Source of the DNA: Providencia heimbachae ATCC 35613
GTDB taxonomy: Bacteria > Pseudomonadota > Gammaproteobacteria > Enterobacterales > Enterobacteriaceae
DNA: 64,000 bases
Direction of reading: 5' to 3'
NCBI RefSeq assembly: GCF_001655055.1
Contig: NZ_LXEW01000016.1
Span: forward strand, 62,001-126,000
Shown: positions 27,338 through 37,718 of the stretch, one piece after another
Position numbering within the stretch: the first letter of the stretch is position 1
Layout of the letters: the number at the start of each line of letters is the position of its first letter
Notes under the pieces: model-generated
The model's input: the letters and a program-made list of their open reading frames with translations, nothing else
Told to the model about the DNA's origin: nothing
Database searches by the model: none
Translations under genes and position numbers: made by a program

Positions 27338-28255
27338 TTAACGATGAGTTTCCAACATGCTATCCAACGTGGTGTGCGGATGCTGTTGAACAATCTCTGT
27401 TGCTTGCTGTGCATTAATATGGAGTTCATACATTAAAATTGCGCGCCGTGGGTGGTAATCCACTTGTTTTAATAATTGTGCGGCAGTTTCTATATCAATG
27501 CCGCACACTTCACCAACTATGCGTTCTGCTCGGCGCAGTAACTTAATATTACTCGCGACGACATCAACCATTAAATTAGTATGAATACGACCTAAACGCG
27601 CCATGACACAAGTACTTAGCATGCCTAAGATCATTTTTTGTGCGGTACCACTTTTCATCCGGGTTGAGCCTGATAACACCTCAGCCCCCACGTCTGGTGC
27701 AATCACATACTGAGCAATTTCACTGAGCAAGCCCCGCCCACGCGTTGTGATAGCAACCGTTAATGCGCCAATTTTATTACCGTATTCAACCCCCGATAAT
27801 GTAAATGGTGTTCGGCCACTTGCCGCTATCCCAATAACGACATCTTTTTCACATAAATGACGTTTTTTTAATTCATCAACTGATGCTTCCGTTGAATCCT
27901 CAATGTTTTCAACCGCCTTTAACATTGCCTCTTGGCCCCCCGCAATGATTGACTGTACCAATTCGGGTGATGTACCAAAGGTTGGTGGGCATTCTGCACT
28001 GTCTAAAACGGCCAATCTGCCACTCGTGCCAGCACCGACATAAAAAAGCCTTCCTCCTAGCTTTAAGCGTTCGGCAATGGCATCAATGGCATCGGCAATT
28101 GCCGGTAGAACTTGTTGGATCGCGCTTGCAACAGTGCTATCCGCTTGATTGATCGCTGCGACCATAGAAAATGTCTCCAAACGAGAAAACTGTAATGTTT
28201 CCTGATTGAATTCATTTTGCAGGCAGTTGTTCAGTGTATTTTCAGCTAGGGACAT
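27338..28255 (-). CDS. murQ: N-acetylmuramic acid 6-phosphate etherase
   Basis: MurQ splits the ether of MurNAc-6-P to give GlcNAc-6-P and D-lactate, allowing reuse of cell-wall sugar. The SIS-fold hallmarks are YVGAGTSGRLAVLDSAECPP (residues ~70-90), IAASGRTPF, and GAEVLSGSTRMKSGTAQK. I place the start at ATG 28255 (305 residues, MSLAENTLN) because GAAGGT lies 7 bases upstream; an in-frame ATG ten codons earlier has no such site. It is first in the mur run, about 100 bases downstream of a CRP-like site. Confidence 0.93.
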   Translation of the reverse strand: MSLAENTLNNCLQNEFNQETLQFSRLETFSMVAAINQADSTVASAIQQVLPAIADAIDAIAERLKLGGRLFYVGAGTSGRLAVLDSAECPPTFGTSPELVQSIIAGGQEAMLKAVENIEDSTEASVDELKKRHLCEKDVVIGIAASGRTPFTLSGVEYGNKIGALTVAITTRGRGLLSEIAQYVIAPDVGAEVLSGSTRMKSGTAQKMILGMLSTCVMARLGRIHTNLMVDVVASNIKLLRRAERIVGEVCGIDIETAAQLLKQVDYHPRRAILMYELHINAQQATEIVQQHPHTTLDSMLETHR

Positions 28256-28353
28256 TGATTTACCTTCATTGAAATTATATTTCATTAAAAATTACTATTT
28301 ATGAATTTTAATTTCAACTTAAATTATCATTAAATCTAAGCTTAATTAACTTA

Positions 28354-28369
28354 CGTGATCACTCTCACA
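28354..28369 (-). promoter_or_regulatory. CRP-like site upstream of murQ
   Basis: CGTGATCACTCTCACA (plus-strand reading) matches TGTGA-N6-TCACA with one mismatch. It lies in the 158-base gap upstream of murQ, with -10-like hexamers (GATAAT at 28328-28323 and TATAAT at 28279-28274 on the minus strand) between it and the gene. E. coli murQP is known to need cAMP-CRP, so this is a plausible activator site, though the exact spacing is not decisive. Confidence 0.6.
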
Positions 28370-28413
28370 ATTTACTGGGATTTGCCGGTAACCAGCCGTC
28401 ACCGACAATCAAA

Positions 28414-29106
28414 TTATTTAACGAATTTGCAGTTACCAAAAGCGGATGGGATGTGGAAGTCTGGTTTTACAGAATCAGGTTTAATCCAGCTGATCCATTT
28501 ACGGACTTGCTTAGGTTCGCCAGCACTAAATTCACCACGAAGGATCGCACACATTAGGGTTTTCTTATCAGCATCTTGCCATAAATTAAGGCGTGTAAAT
28601 TCGTCAAGATCGATTTTTCCTGTTAAAACATAGCCGGCAGGTGTAATTTCCCCGACGGTTTGTAGCGTTTCCCAATTCCAACTTGGGTCAACCTCGCGAT
28701 AGAAATTGGCTTTCGCATCGAATGTTCGGCCTTTAGGATCCATTTCTGCTGTGTAATACGGCTTCAATTCAGGACTTGTTGCAAAGAAAAGTTCGACGCG
28801 ATCTGAGTCTAATACTGCTTGGTCTTTATCAGGATCATCGCCTAACTGAATATCTTTATCATCTGCGATAAAACGAAAATAGAGCGCATCATCACTCCAG
28901 AGTGCCCGAAAATCGGTTTTTGGTGGTGCTTCTTTTTCCCATGGGTAAATAAAGTCAGTCAGCACTTCCGCTTGCTCCCACACGGCTGCGCTTTTTGCAT
29001 CATTCAATGATTTTATCTGTTGCGTGTGATTAATTTGATAGTCTTTCGCTGCCACGCTTGCTGTAACTAACATTGCGGTAGCCGCTAACAGTGTTTTTAG
29101 TTTCAT
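28414..29106 (-). CDS. Exported CBM9-like carbohydrate-binding protein
   Basis: The 230-residue protein starts at ATG 29106 (GAGGAAAG upstream) with a clear signal peptide (MKLKTLLAATAMLVTASVAA, cleaved after AxA). The mature part is one β-sandwich domain like family 9 carbohydrate-binding modules: WSDDALYFRFIADD, DSDRVELFFAT and the aromatic-rich WNWETLQTVG. Such stand-alone proteins are annotated as CBM9-like with unknown ligands. It lies just upstream of murQ on the same strand with CRP-like sites on both sides, suggesting a role in scavenging sugars or wall fragments, but no enzyme motif is seen. Confidence 0.75.
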   Translation of the reverse strand: MKLKTLLAATAMLVTASVAAKDYQINHTQQIKSLNDAKSAAVWEQAEVLTDFIYPWEKEAPPKTDFRALWSDDALYFRFIADDKDIQLGDDPDKDQAVLDSDRVELFFATSPELKPYYTAEMDPKGRTFDAKANFYREVDPSWNWETLQTVGEITPAGYVLTGKIDLDEFTRLNLWQDADKKTLMCAILRGEFSAGEPKQVRKWISWIKPDSVKPDFHIPSAFGNCKFVK

Positions 29107-30255
<1,149 letters not shown>

Positions 30256-30258
30256 TTT

Positions 30259-31428
30259 TTATTGGTTTATTGTTGCGAGATAAAGCTTATCAGTTAGTTT
30301 TCGCCAGCACCATTCAACTGGCCCCTGTTTGAAAGTACGTAACCAGTAATAAGAAAAAGCGAGGTTAACGAACCAAATAGGGGCAATAAAGCCTAATAAT
30401 TCAATCCGGTTAAATTGATTAAAATAACTTAGATGAAAGAAAATTATTGTACAGATAAGCGTTTGCAACAAGTAGTTACTCAATGCCATTCTCCCTACAT
30501 TCTGCAATAATTTTGCTATTAAACTATTTTTGAGCCTATCCCAAAAACCATAAATAAGCGCAATATATCCTAAAGATTGTAACGGGATCATTAGCTCATT
30601 GATGATATAACCAACAATTGAAGTCGCAAAAAAACTCCATAAATATACGCTTTGAAAATATAGAGAAATAATTTGAATGACGAATGCTGGAGGGATTAGA
30701 ATAAGCGCCATACGGCGATAATGTTGTTGGCTAAATAACCCTCTCAACCAACCATTTCTCATCAATAGCGCACCGATAATCATCAATGCAAGTAATTGCC
30801 ATCCATATTGAATAAACAGCATTTCTATCATCAATAACATGCCTTCTGCTCGAGCCGTTAAGCTTTCTAGACCACCCGCGACAGTCTGCCCCACTTCAAA
30901 AAACACTTGTTCTTCCGTCGACTGCCAATGGTCAGTAGGATCAATGGCACTACCAAGGATAAATAAAATAATTAACCCTATGATATAAATGGCAGAAGAG
31001 AGCTTTAATAAGGCCGTATCACTGTAATGCTCTAGCATATAAATGGCCGCTAATCCCGTTAATGAATAAGCGAGAAGAATGTCGCCATCCCAAAAGCCAA
31101 TCCCATGAATTAACCCTAACATGGCTAATATTAATAACCTGCACTGATTCCAACGTGTTGAGCGCTGATGCAGTAAAGCAAGCGTTGCGCCAAATAATAA
31201 GGAGAAAATAGCGAGCACTTTACCTTGAAAAAAAAGATTAAAAACGCCCCATACAATGGCATCAGGAGTCGAAGTGGTTAAAGTATAAAACGGATTAAGG
31301 TATGCCGTTTGAGGCAATGCAAAAGCAAAGATATTCATTAAAAGAATACCTAATATTGCGATGCCGCGAACAGTATCAAGCTGATCAATACGCCCTTTTG
31401 GGGCGATTGAAGATCGGAATTCACGCAT
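30259..31428 (-). CDS. yeiB: DUF418 multi-pass membrane protein YeiB
   Basis: This is a polytopic inner-membrane protein of about 389 residues with some ten helices. The N-terminal RIDQLDTVRGIAILGILLMNI is the DUF418/DUF1624 signature, and the C-terminal DUF418 domain ends in QGPVEWCWRKLT. The first possible codons after the folE stop are TTG 31431 and ATG 31428; I choose the ATG. There is no separate ribosome site, so translation probably continues from folE. Function is unknown; adjacency to folE is conserved in E. coli. Confidence 0.88.
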   Translation of the reverse strand: MREFRSSIAPKGRIDQLDTVRGIAILGILLMNIFAFALPQTAYLNPFYTLTTSTPDAIVWGVFNLFFQGKVLAIFSLLFGATLALLHQRSTRWNQCRLLILAMLGLIHGIGFWDGDILLAYSLTGLAAIYMLEHYSDTALLKLSSAIYIIGLIILFILGSAIDPTDHWQSTEEQVFFEVGQTVAGGLESLTARAEGMLLMIEMLFIQYGWQLLALMIIGALLMRNGWLRGLFSQQHYRRMALILIPPAFVIQIISLYFQSVYLWSFFATSIVGYIINELMIPLQSLGYIALIYGFWDRLKNSLIAKLLQNVGRMALSNYLLQTLICTIIFFHLSYFNQFNRIELLGFIAPIWFVNLAFSYYWLRTFKQGPVEWCWRKLTDKLYLATINQ

Positions 31429-31431
31429 CAA

Positions 31432-32091
31432 TTAATTATGACGCACCGCACGTAAAAACTCTTGACGCGTATTTTGGCTAGATTTAAATAATCCACCGAG
31501 AGAGGTCGTAGTTGTGGCACTAGTTGCATCACGAATACCCCGCGCCTTTACGCAATAATGTACTGCATCAATTGATACGGCGACATTATTTGTTCCAAGC
31601 AAGGTTTGTAATGCCAACAAAATTTGCTGTGTTAGGCGCTCTTGCACCTGTGGGCGCTGAGAAAAGAACTGTACGATACGATTGATTTTAGATAAACCAA
31701 TCACTTTATCTTTTGGTATGTAAGCCACTATCGCTTTACCATCAATAGTCACAAAATGGTGTTCACAAGTACTCGTCAATGTAATGTCACGAACCGTCAC
31801 CATTTCATCAACTTTCATCTTATTTTCGATCAATGTAATTTTGGGGAAATTGGCATAATCGAGCCCTGAAAAAATTTCATCAACATACATTTTTGCTATA
31901 CGGCGAGGCGTATCCGCTAAGCTGTCGTCGGTTAAATCGAGATTCAGTAACTTCATAATCTCTGTCATATGCCCTTCAATCAGTTGCTTACGATCTTCGC
32001 CTGATTTTGGCTGAATACGCAACGGGGTTTCAAGCCCTCTCGCTTCCAAAGCAGCATGAACTAATTCGGCCTCTTTACTCAGAGATGACAT
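31432..32091 (-). CDS. folE: GTP cyclohydrolase I
   Basis: FolE converts GTP to 7,8-dihydroneopterin triphosphate, the first step of tetrahydrofolate synthesis. The 219 residues include the zinc ligands in [14 protein letters not shown] (Cys109, His112) and Cys near [12 protein letters not shown], with the [22 protein letters not shown] core. GGAGG precedes the ATG. It is followed directly by yeiB. Confidence 0.97.
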   Translation of the reverse strand: MSSLSKEAELVHAALEARGLETPLRIQPKSGEDRKQLIEGHMTEIMKLLNLDLTDDSLADTPRRIAKMYVDEIFSGLDYANFPKITLIENKMKVDEMVTVRDITLTSTCEHHFVTIDGKAIVAYIPKDKVIGLSKINRIVQFFSQRPQVQERLTQQILLALQTLLGTNNVAVSIDAVHYCVKARGIRDATSATTTTSLGGLFKSSQNTRQEFLRAVRHN

Positions 32092-32303
32092 GTATCCTCC
32101 ACAAGTGGTGAAACTATTTTTATAAAATGCAGGTGTTGAAGTACTCTAAAACAGCAGGTGTAGATAATCCAGCACTACCTCGGCATTTACAGTGAAATAT
32201 TTGCATAAGCTGATGCGAATTTATTCAACTTTCAAATGTATTATTCTGTAGACCCATGCAGGGTAAGCGACTACTGCACTATTCGGCACTATTTGGCATG
32301 ATT

Positions 32304-33200
32304 TTATCGATTAAGTGAACGTATCATTGATTGTTTTGCGGTATTTAAATGATTACGTAACTCATTAGCTGCCTGTAAATCACAATGACTAACAATCGCG
32401 CTGAGAATAGTCATATGCTCCTCAATCGCTAAAATATTTCGTTGCCGAAGGTCACTATCATCCCATTGATAATGAAAATGAAAAATAATTGTCACCATAT
32501 CCAATGACTGTTCAAAAAAAGGATTATCTGCCGCCGAAAGTAATAAGGAATGAAATTTACGGTCTAACTCGGAAAAAGTGCGATAATTATCAACAACCGT
32601 TTCTCTTAATTCCCTGTGCTGATATAAAAGTTCTTTTGCTTGAACCCAACGTTTATCCTCTTTTGGTAGATTCATAAATCGTGTTAAAGCGTGTGTTTCT
32701 AATAGCTCACGTAATTCAAATAATTTCTCGGCATAATTTTGCTCAAATTTCTTTAAACTCCATAATCCCCTACGTATATTTTCAATGAGATTATAACGTG
32801 AGAATCGTAGTAAAAACTCCCTAACGGCAACAGGGCTCACGTTCGCTCGGTGAGCCAATTGCAGTTCCGTAAATTTATCACCGGGTTGGAGTTCTCTTCG
32901 TTGGATCATCTTGTAGAAAAAAGATTCAAATTCATCAAGTTGAATATCGGGTAAATCAATAATTGTATCAAGAAGATCATCATCATTTGGCTCTCTAATG
33001 AGAACATAATCGTTACCAACACAGGCTAAAATTTCTTTTTTTGTGAGGTAATTTAGCACATGGCGGATAGTGGTACGGCTAACATTATACATATCAGCAA
33101 GTAACGATTGAGAGGGTAAAGGCGAGCTTATATGCTGATGGCGAATAGCATCAATAAATTGATTGATAACTTTATGTCGTAGATTTTGTGTTCTTGCCAT
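32304..33200 (-). CDS. lgoR: GntR-family regulator LgoR with two winged-helix domains
   Basis: This resembles E. coli LgoR (YjjM), the regulator of L-galactonate genes. Residues ~1-70 form a GntR winged helix (LLADMYNVSRTTIRHVL). A second one follows at about 88-145 (FTELQLAHRANVSPVAVREFL), then an FCD-type effector domain (about 155-290; LFELRELLETHAL and NIFFDQ-like NPFFEQSLDMV). I set the start at ATG 33200 (MARTQNLRHKV, 298 residues) by analogy with E. coli and a GGA upstream; the frame is open to 33242. It is last of a lgoD-uxaB-lgoR run. Confidence 0.88.
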   Translation of the reverse strand: MARTQNLRHKVINQFIDAIRHQHISSPLPSQSLLADMYNVSRTTIRHVLNYLTKKEILACVGNDYVLIREPNDDDLLDTIIDLPDIQLDEFESFFYKMIQRRELQPGDKFTELQLAHRANVSPVAVREFLLRFSRYNLIENIRRGLWSLKKFEQNYAEKLFELRELLETHALTRFMNLPKEDKRWVQAKELLYQHRELRETVVDNYRTFSELDRKFHSLLLSAADNPFFEQSLDMVTIIFHFHYQWDDSDLRQRNILAIEEHMTILSAIVSHCDLQAANELRNHLNTAKQSMIRSLNR

Positions 33201-33318
33201 ATTGATATCCAACATCTCAGTATGTTGACTAAGAAACCACATATTTAATATGGTGATAATACGTCCATTGTGCCACTGCTTCGATGCAATGACACAATAG
33301 CACTAGTGAATAAAATAA

Positions 33319-34764
33319 TTAATTAAGTTTATTTAATGCTGCCCGCATACCTTGATTTAAAATAGCATCAATTTGTTTAGATACCTTATCAACTAATTCT
33401 TCATTTTGGCTTAAATCCTGTTCCCAATGTTTTTTATCGGAGAGAACAGTACTGACAAACTCTTTTGAACTGATGCTATCACCGACTTTAGGCCATAATT
33501 GTGCAAAGCGGGTTAACCAAATCTCATCATCTTGCAAAGGGTAAACCTCGCCTGAACGCTGACCCCGATAAAAAATAAGCAGTGCCGCAAGTGCAAAACA
33601 TAACCGTTCAGAGACATATCCCTGATGAATACCCGCCATAAGTTGTGGCAATAAACGCGTTTTAAATTTAGTCATGCTATTTAAAGCAATAGAAAGTAGT
33701 TGATGCTGAATATAAGGGTTCTGAAAGCGCCCGGTCACAGCATCAGCAAAAGTGCGTAACTCAGCTTCAGGTAAATCTAAAACAGGAATAATGTCATCAT
33801 TCAATAATTTCTCGATAAACAATTTAACATCTTTATCTTCCATCGCTTGGCCTACCGTATTTAACCCACATAACCAAGCAATCGGCACCATCGCTGTATG
33901 TGCGCCATTAAGAATAGCAACTTTACGCTCTTTATACGGTTTAATATCATCAACGATATGAACATTCATTGGATATTTATCAATACATAATTTTTGGGCT
34001 AACCAATCAGGGCCTTGAATAACAAATAAATAAAAATACTCTGCTGTATCAACAAATTCATCTTGATAGCCTAACTCTTGTTGAATTGATTCAATTTCAT
34101 CACGAGGATAACCCGTTACAATTCTATCAACGAGTGTTGAACAAAATGTATTTGCTGTTTCTATCCATTCAACAAACGCTTTTGGTAATTTCCATTCGAG
34201 TGCATAACGCAGAATAATTTCTTTTAAAGCTTCACCATTATAGTCAATCAATTCACAAGGAATAATGACCCAGCCTTTATCTCTATCCCCATTAAAATGA
34301 TTGAAGCGAGCAAATAATAATTGAGTGAGTTTAGCGGGATAACTTATCGGTGGTGTATCATCAATTTTATCATTTGGGTTGTAGCTAATCCCAGCTTCAG
34401 TGGTATTCGAAAAAACAAATTGAATATTTTTATCTTTAGCAAGCGCAAGATAGCTATCATGCTCTTTATATACATTTATTTCATTATTAACTGACCTAAT
34501 AAGTCGTGATTCACTGACTTTCTCGCCTTTTTCATTTAATCCGCGAATAAGTGTCGTATACAAGCCATCTTGGCAATTCAACGAAGGTGGAAAATCAGTA
34601 TTAATAGGACGAATAATAGTTATTCCAGCATTAAGATCTGTTTTCTCATTTAAAACATCAACTATCCAGTCAACAAATGCGCGTAAAAAATTTCCTTCAC
34701 CAAACTGAATAATACGTGTTGGAAAACGTGCACCTGGAAAATTTTCTCGATTTAATTTTTTCAT
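33319..34764 (-). CDS. uxaB: Tagaturonate reductase (altronate oxidoreductase)
   Basis: UxaB reduces D-tagaturonate to D-altronate with NADH. The 481-residue protein is of the long-chain mannitol dehydrogenase family and follows E. coli UxaB as I recall it: [16 protein letters not shown] (nucleotide-binding start), [30 protein letters not shown], and [12 protein letters not shown] with the catalytic Lys/His region. It sits 16 bases after lgoD, whose product is its substrate. In E. coli uxaB lies elsewhere, so here the pathway is gathered in one place. Confidence 0.92.
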   Translation of the reverse strand: MKKLNRENFPGARFPTRIIQFGEGNFLRAFVDWIVDVLNEKTDLNAGITIIRPINTDFPPSLNCQDGLYTTLIRGLNEKGEKVSESRLIRSVNNEINVYKEHDSYLALAKDKNIQFVFSNTTEAGISYNPNDKIDDTPPISYPAKLTQLLFARFNHFNGDRDKGWVIIPCELIDYNGEALKEIILRYALEWKLPKAFVEWIETANTFCSTLVDRIVTGYPRDEIESIQQELGYQDEFVDTAEYFYLFVIQGPDWLAQKLCIDKYPMNVHIVDDIKPYKERKVAILNGAHTAMVPIAWLCGLNTVGQAMEDKDVKLFIEKLLNDDIIPVLDLPEAELRTFADAVTGRFQNPYIQHQLLSIALNSMTKFKTRLLPQLMAGIHQGYVSERLCFALAALLIFYRGQRSGEVYPLQDDEIWLTRFAQLWPKVGDSISSKEFVSTVLSDKKHWEQDLSQNEELVDKVSKQIDAILNQGMRAALNKLN

Positions 34765-34780
34765 CTTCAGCTCTCCGAAA

Positions 34781-35803
34781 TTAAAATTGAATAACGCCTT
34801 TAATCAATTCATGATTATTGATAACGTCTTTTTCATATATTTCGGCGAGTGAGCTAAATGAATAATGGTGTGTAAGCATCATATTTGCATTGAGCTTATT
34901 GTTTGCCATTAGTCTGCCTACTTTTTCAAAATCTTCTGGCGTCGCATTTCGGCTCCCCATCATGGTAGTTTCTTTTTTATGAAAATCAGGATCTGAAAAT
35001 TGCAGGTCTCCTTTAAATAAACCGACAAATACAATCGTTCCACCATGGCGAATTAAGTTAACACTGTTATTCATCGCGTGCTGATTACCTGTCGCATCAA
35101 TAACCTTTAATGGTAAAGCCCCTGAAAAATATTCTCTTAACTGACTTTCAAAGTTGTCGGCAGATGGATCAATCGTAGATAACGATAAATTTTTAGAAAC
35201 GTGTTCACGCCGAGCTGCGCTGGTATCAGCAACCACAACTTGGGCACCATCGGCAGCAGCGATAGCGGCAACACCAAGGCCAATAGGACCTGCACCAACA
35301 ACCAGTACCGCCTCATTAGCTTGAACATCCGCTCGACGCACAGCATGAGCACTGATAGCAAAAGGCTCTATTAGTGCCGCTGCATCAGCTTCAATACCTT
35401 CTGCTAATAATAAATTCGCTACAGGTACATTTAAATAATCAGCGAAACCACCATCTTCATGCACACCAATAACCGAAATATTTTCACAGCAATTTGTGCG
35501 GCCACTGAGGCAAGAAGGACATTTATAACAAGCCACATAAGGAATAACCGCAACCTGCTGGCCGACTTTAAACTCAGATTGCCCCGAGCCTAATTGAACA
35601 ATTTCACCACAAATTTCATGACCTAGAACTCTAGGATAACTGAAAAAAGGTTGATTTCCCGCCCATGCATGAATATCGGTTCCGCATATTCCCACTGTTT
35701 TGATTTTAATTTTCGCTTCGTTCGATGAAGGCGCTAGAGCGGCACGTTTTTCCCAAACTAATTTTTTAGGTTCTAAGCAAACTAATGTATTGATGATTGA
35801 CAT
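34781..35803 (-). CDS. lgoD: L-galactonate 5-dehydrogenase
   Basis: LgoD (YjjN) is a zinc alcohol dehydrogenase that oxidises L-galactonate to D-tagaturonate. It has 340 residues, the E. coli length, starting at ATG 35803 after AAGGAGAG. The catalytic-zinc segment is [10 protein letters not shown] (Cys40), with GHEICGEI and the structural-zinc cluster [15 protein letters not shown]. The Rossmann stretch is [19 protein letters not shown], and [18 protein letters not shown] near 280 matches E. coli LgoD from memory. It is the first gene after the divergent control region facing lgoT. Confidence 0.93.
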   Translation of the reverse strand: MSIINTLVCLEPKKLVWEKRAALAPSSNEAKIKIKTVGICGTDIHAWAGNQPFFSYPRVLGHEICGEIVQLGSGQSEFKVGQQVAVIPYVACYKCPSCLSGRTNCCENISVIGVHEDGGFADYLNVPVANLLLAEGIEADAAALIEPFAISAHAVRRADVQANEAVLVVGAGPIGLGVAAIAAADGAQVVVADTSAARREHVSKNLSLSTIDPSADNFESQLREYFSGALPLKVIDATGNQHAMNNSVNLIRHGGTIVFVGLFKGDLQFSDPDFHKKETTMMGSRNATPEDFEKVGRLMANNKLNANMMLTHHYSFSSLAEIYEKDVINNHELIKGVIQF

Positions 35804-36171
35804 AATGCTCTCCTTATTTGTATTGCAATTAATTTCAGCCAAAAAAGAGCAAAAAAACGTTATATCAATTTAGTTTGTGATGGAATACGCATAAACCTGA
35901 ACTAAATGTGTTTTTTATTTATAAAGTACCAATAAATATGATTTTTATTTATTAAGTACCAATAAAAAACAGTAATTTTCTATCAAGCGCACGGATCAAT
36001 GAAATTATCAGTTATAAATATATCTTCCTGCCTATTCTCAAGTTGAATTAAATAAATCAGTTCTTAACAAGGGAAATCCTTGAGTCAAAAAATAAATAAA
36101 AAACAGAGATAGATAAAGCTTTGATGATTATCTAATCAGTAATAAACTTACTGTAAAATAAGGAGTTAGGC
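35804..36171. promoter_or_regulatory. Divergent lgoD/lgoT control region
   Basis: This AT-rich 368-base gap separates lgoD from lgoT. It holds the tandem repeat described separately. It also holds a poor CRP-like half-site (TGTGATGGAATACGCA, 35876-35891). AAGGAG precedes the GTG start of lgoT. Confidence 0.6.
35912..35966. repeat. Tandem direct repeat, probable LgoR operator pair
   Basis: Two 25-bp copies (35912-35936 and 35942-35966) differ at one base and start exactly 30 bp apart, close to three helical turns. The conserved core is AAGTACCAATAAA. Read on the minus strand, the second copy shows TTTATT and AATAAA arms around GGTACTT. The location between divergent genes of one pathway suits a GntR-family operator; this is inferred. 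Confidence 0.7.
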
Positions 36172-37533
36172 GTGGAGAACAAAGATAATACTCTCAACCC
36201 TCAAGCTAATTTAAATACCATAAAAAAAACCGATATACCCCAAGAACAAAATGCTATCCCCATAAAAAGTAAACGTTTAAAACGGATACAAATGACAGCA
36301 ATGATACTTTTATTTTTAGCGGCTGTTATTAATTACCTTGATAGAAGCTCACTTTCGGTTGCCAACCAAACTATTCGTGATGAATTAGGTTTAAGTGCCA
36401 CTGAGATTGGTATCTTACTTTCGGTTTTTTCATTTGCTTATGGCATAGCCCAGCTTCCCTGCGGCCCATTATTGGATAGAAAAGGGCCTCGCTTAATGTT
36501 GGGGATAGGGATGTTTTTTTGGTCACTTTTTCAAGCCTTATCTGGATTAGTGCAAACCTTTTCTCAATTTGTTCTCGCTCGTATCGGTATGGGAATTGGT
36601 GAAGCACCAATGAATCCCTGTGGCGTGAAAGTGATAAATGACTGGTTCAATATTAAAGAGCGTGGTCGACCAATGGGCTTTTTTAATGCGGCATCAACGA
36701 TTGGTGTCGCCATCAGCCCCCCTTTACTTGCTGCAATGATGCTGGTTATTGGCTGGCGAGGGATGTTTGTTACCATCGGCGTATTAGGTATATTTCTCGC
36801 TATCGGTTGGTACATGCTGTACAGAAACCGTGAAGATATTGCCTTAAATAGTGAGGAGCAAGACTACTTAAATGCAGGCAGCGTCAATACTCAACGTAAT
36901 CCGCTCAGTTTTGCTGAATGGCGAGGGTTATTTCGTAACCGCACCATGTGGGGAATGATGCTCGGCTTTAGTGGTATTAACTATACTGCTTGGCTTTATT
37001 TAGCATGGTTACCCGGCTATTTACAATCTTCCTATAACCTTGATTTAAAAAGCACGGGAATGATGGCAGCCATCCCTTTCCTATTCGGGGCTGCGGGAAT
37101 GCTCATTAATGGATATGTGACGGATAGTCTAGTCAAAAAAGGCATGGAGCCCTTAAAAACAAGAAAAGTGAGCATTGTTATTGGAATGGTACTTTCCGCA
37201 TTATTCACCTTCATCGTGCCACAAGCAACAACCTCGATGTCTGCCGTATTACTTATTGGTATGGCGCTGTTTTGCATCCACTTTGCGGGCACTTCCGCAT
37301 GGGGGTTGATTCATGTCGCTGTTGCTTCGAGAATGACCGCTTCTGTGGGCAGCATTCAAAACTTTGCTAGCTTTATATGTGCTTCATTTGCACCTATTGT
37401 GACGGGATTTATCCTCGATAAAACCAACTCTTTTAACTTAGCATTAATTATTTGTAGTTGTGTAACCTTATGTGGCGCACTGGCTTATGTATTTTTAGTC
37501 CGCCAACCGATTATTGATACTAACGCTAACTAA
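36172..37533 (+). CDS. lgoT: L-galactonate transporter (MFS, ACS family)
   Basis: LgoT (YjjL) imports L-galactonate by proton symport. The 453-residue protein has 12 membrane helices and the anion:cation symporter hallmarks AVINYLDRSSLSVANQTIRD and GEAPMNPCGVKVINDWF, with GRPMGFFNAASTIGVA. It tracks E. coli LgoT closely over its length as I recall it. The start is GTG 36172, seven bases after AAGGAG. The hydrophilic 40-residue N-terminus precedes the first helix. It is divergent from lgoD. Confidence 0.93.
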   Translation: MENKDNTLNPQANLNTIKKTDIPQEQNAIPIKSKRLKRIQMTAMILLFLAAVINYLDRSSLSVANQTIRDELGLSATEIGILLSVFSFAYGIAQLPCGPLLDRKGPRLMLGIGMFFWSLFQALSGLVQTFSQFVLARIGMGIGEAPMNPCGVKVINDWFNIKERGRPMGFFNAASTIGVAISPPLLAAMMLVIGWRGMFVTIGVLGIFLAIGWYMLYRNREDIALNSEEQDYLNAGSVNTQRNPLSFAEWRGLFRNRTMWGMMLGFSGINYTAWLYLAWLPGYLQSSYNLDLKSTGMMAAIPFLFGAAGMLINGYVTDSLVKKGMEPLKTRKVSIVIGMVLSALFTFIVPQATTSMSAVLLIGMALFCIHFAGTSAWGLIHVAVASRMTASVGSIQNFASFICASFAPIVTGFILDKTNSFNLALIICSCVTLCGALAYVFLVRQPIIDTNAN

Positions 37534-37537
37534 TCTA

Positions 37538-37569
37538 AGATGAGCCTCATATCTGACTGAGGCTCATCT
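37538..37569 (+). terminator. lgoT terminator
   Basis: A perfect 12-bp stem (AGATGAGCCTCA / TGAGGCTCATCT) with an 8-base loop follows the lgoT stop. The T-rich tail is broken (TCATTATTTT). Confidence 0.8.
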
Positions 37570-37718
37570 TCATTATTTTAAATCACATCAATCAATCTAT
37601 CTAAAAGCTATCTCGAATCAATTTCTATTCATTCACCCACTGGCTAATCTCTGACATAATAAGCAGCACTAACCAATTTTAAGCCTCTAAGGCAAAATGA
37701 TAATGGGGTAACTGCATT

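Noticed and set aside
28355-28633. 92-codon plus-strand frame over the end of the CBM9-like gene
   Set aside because: It is antisense to a well-supported coding sequence and has no protein-like character.
35876-35891. CRP-like site near lgoD
   Set aside because: Only the TGTGA half is good; the other half-site (ACGCA) differs at several bases.
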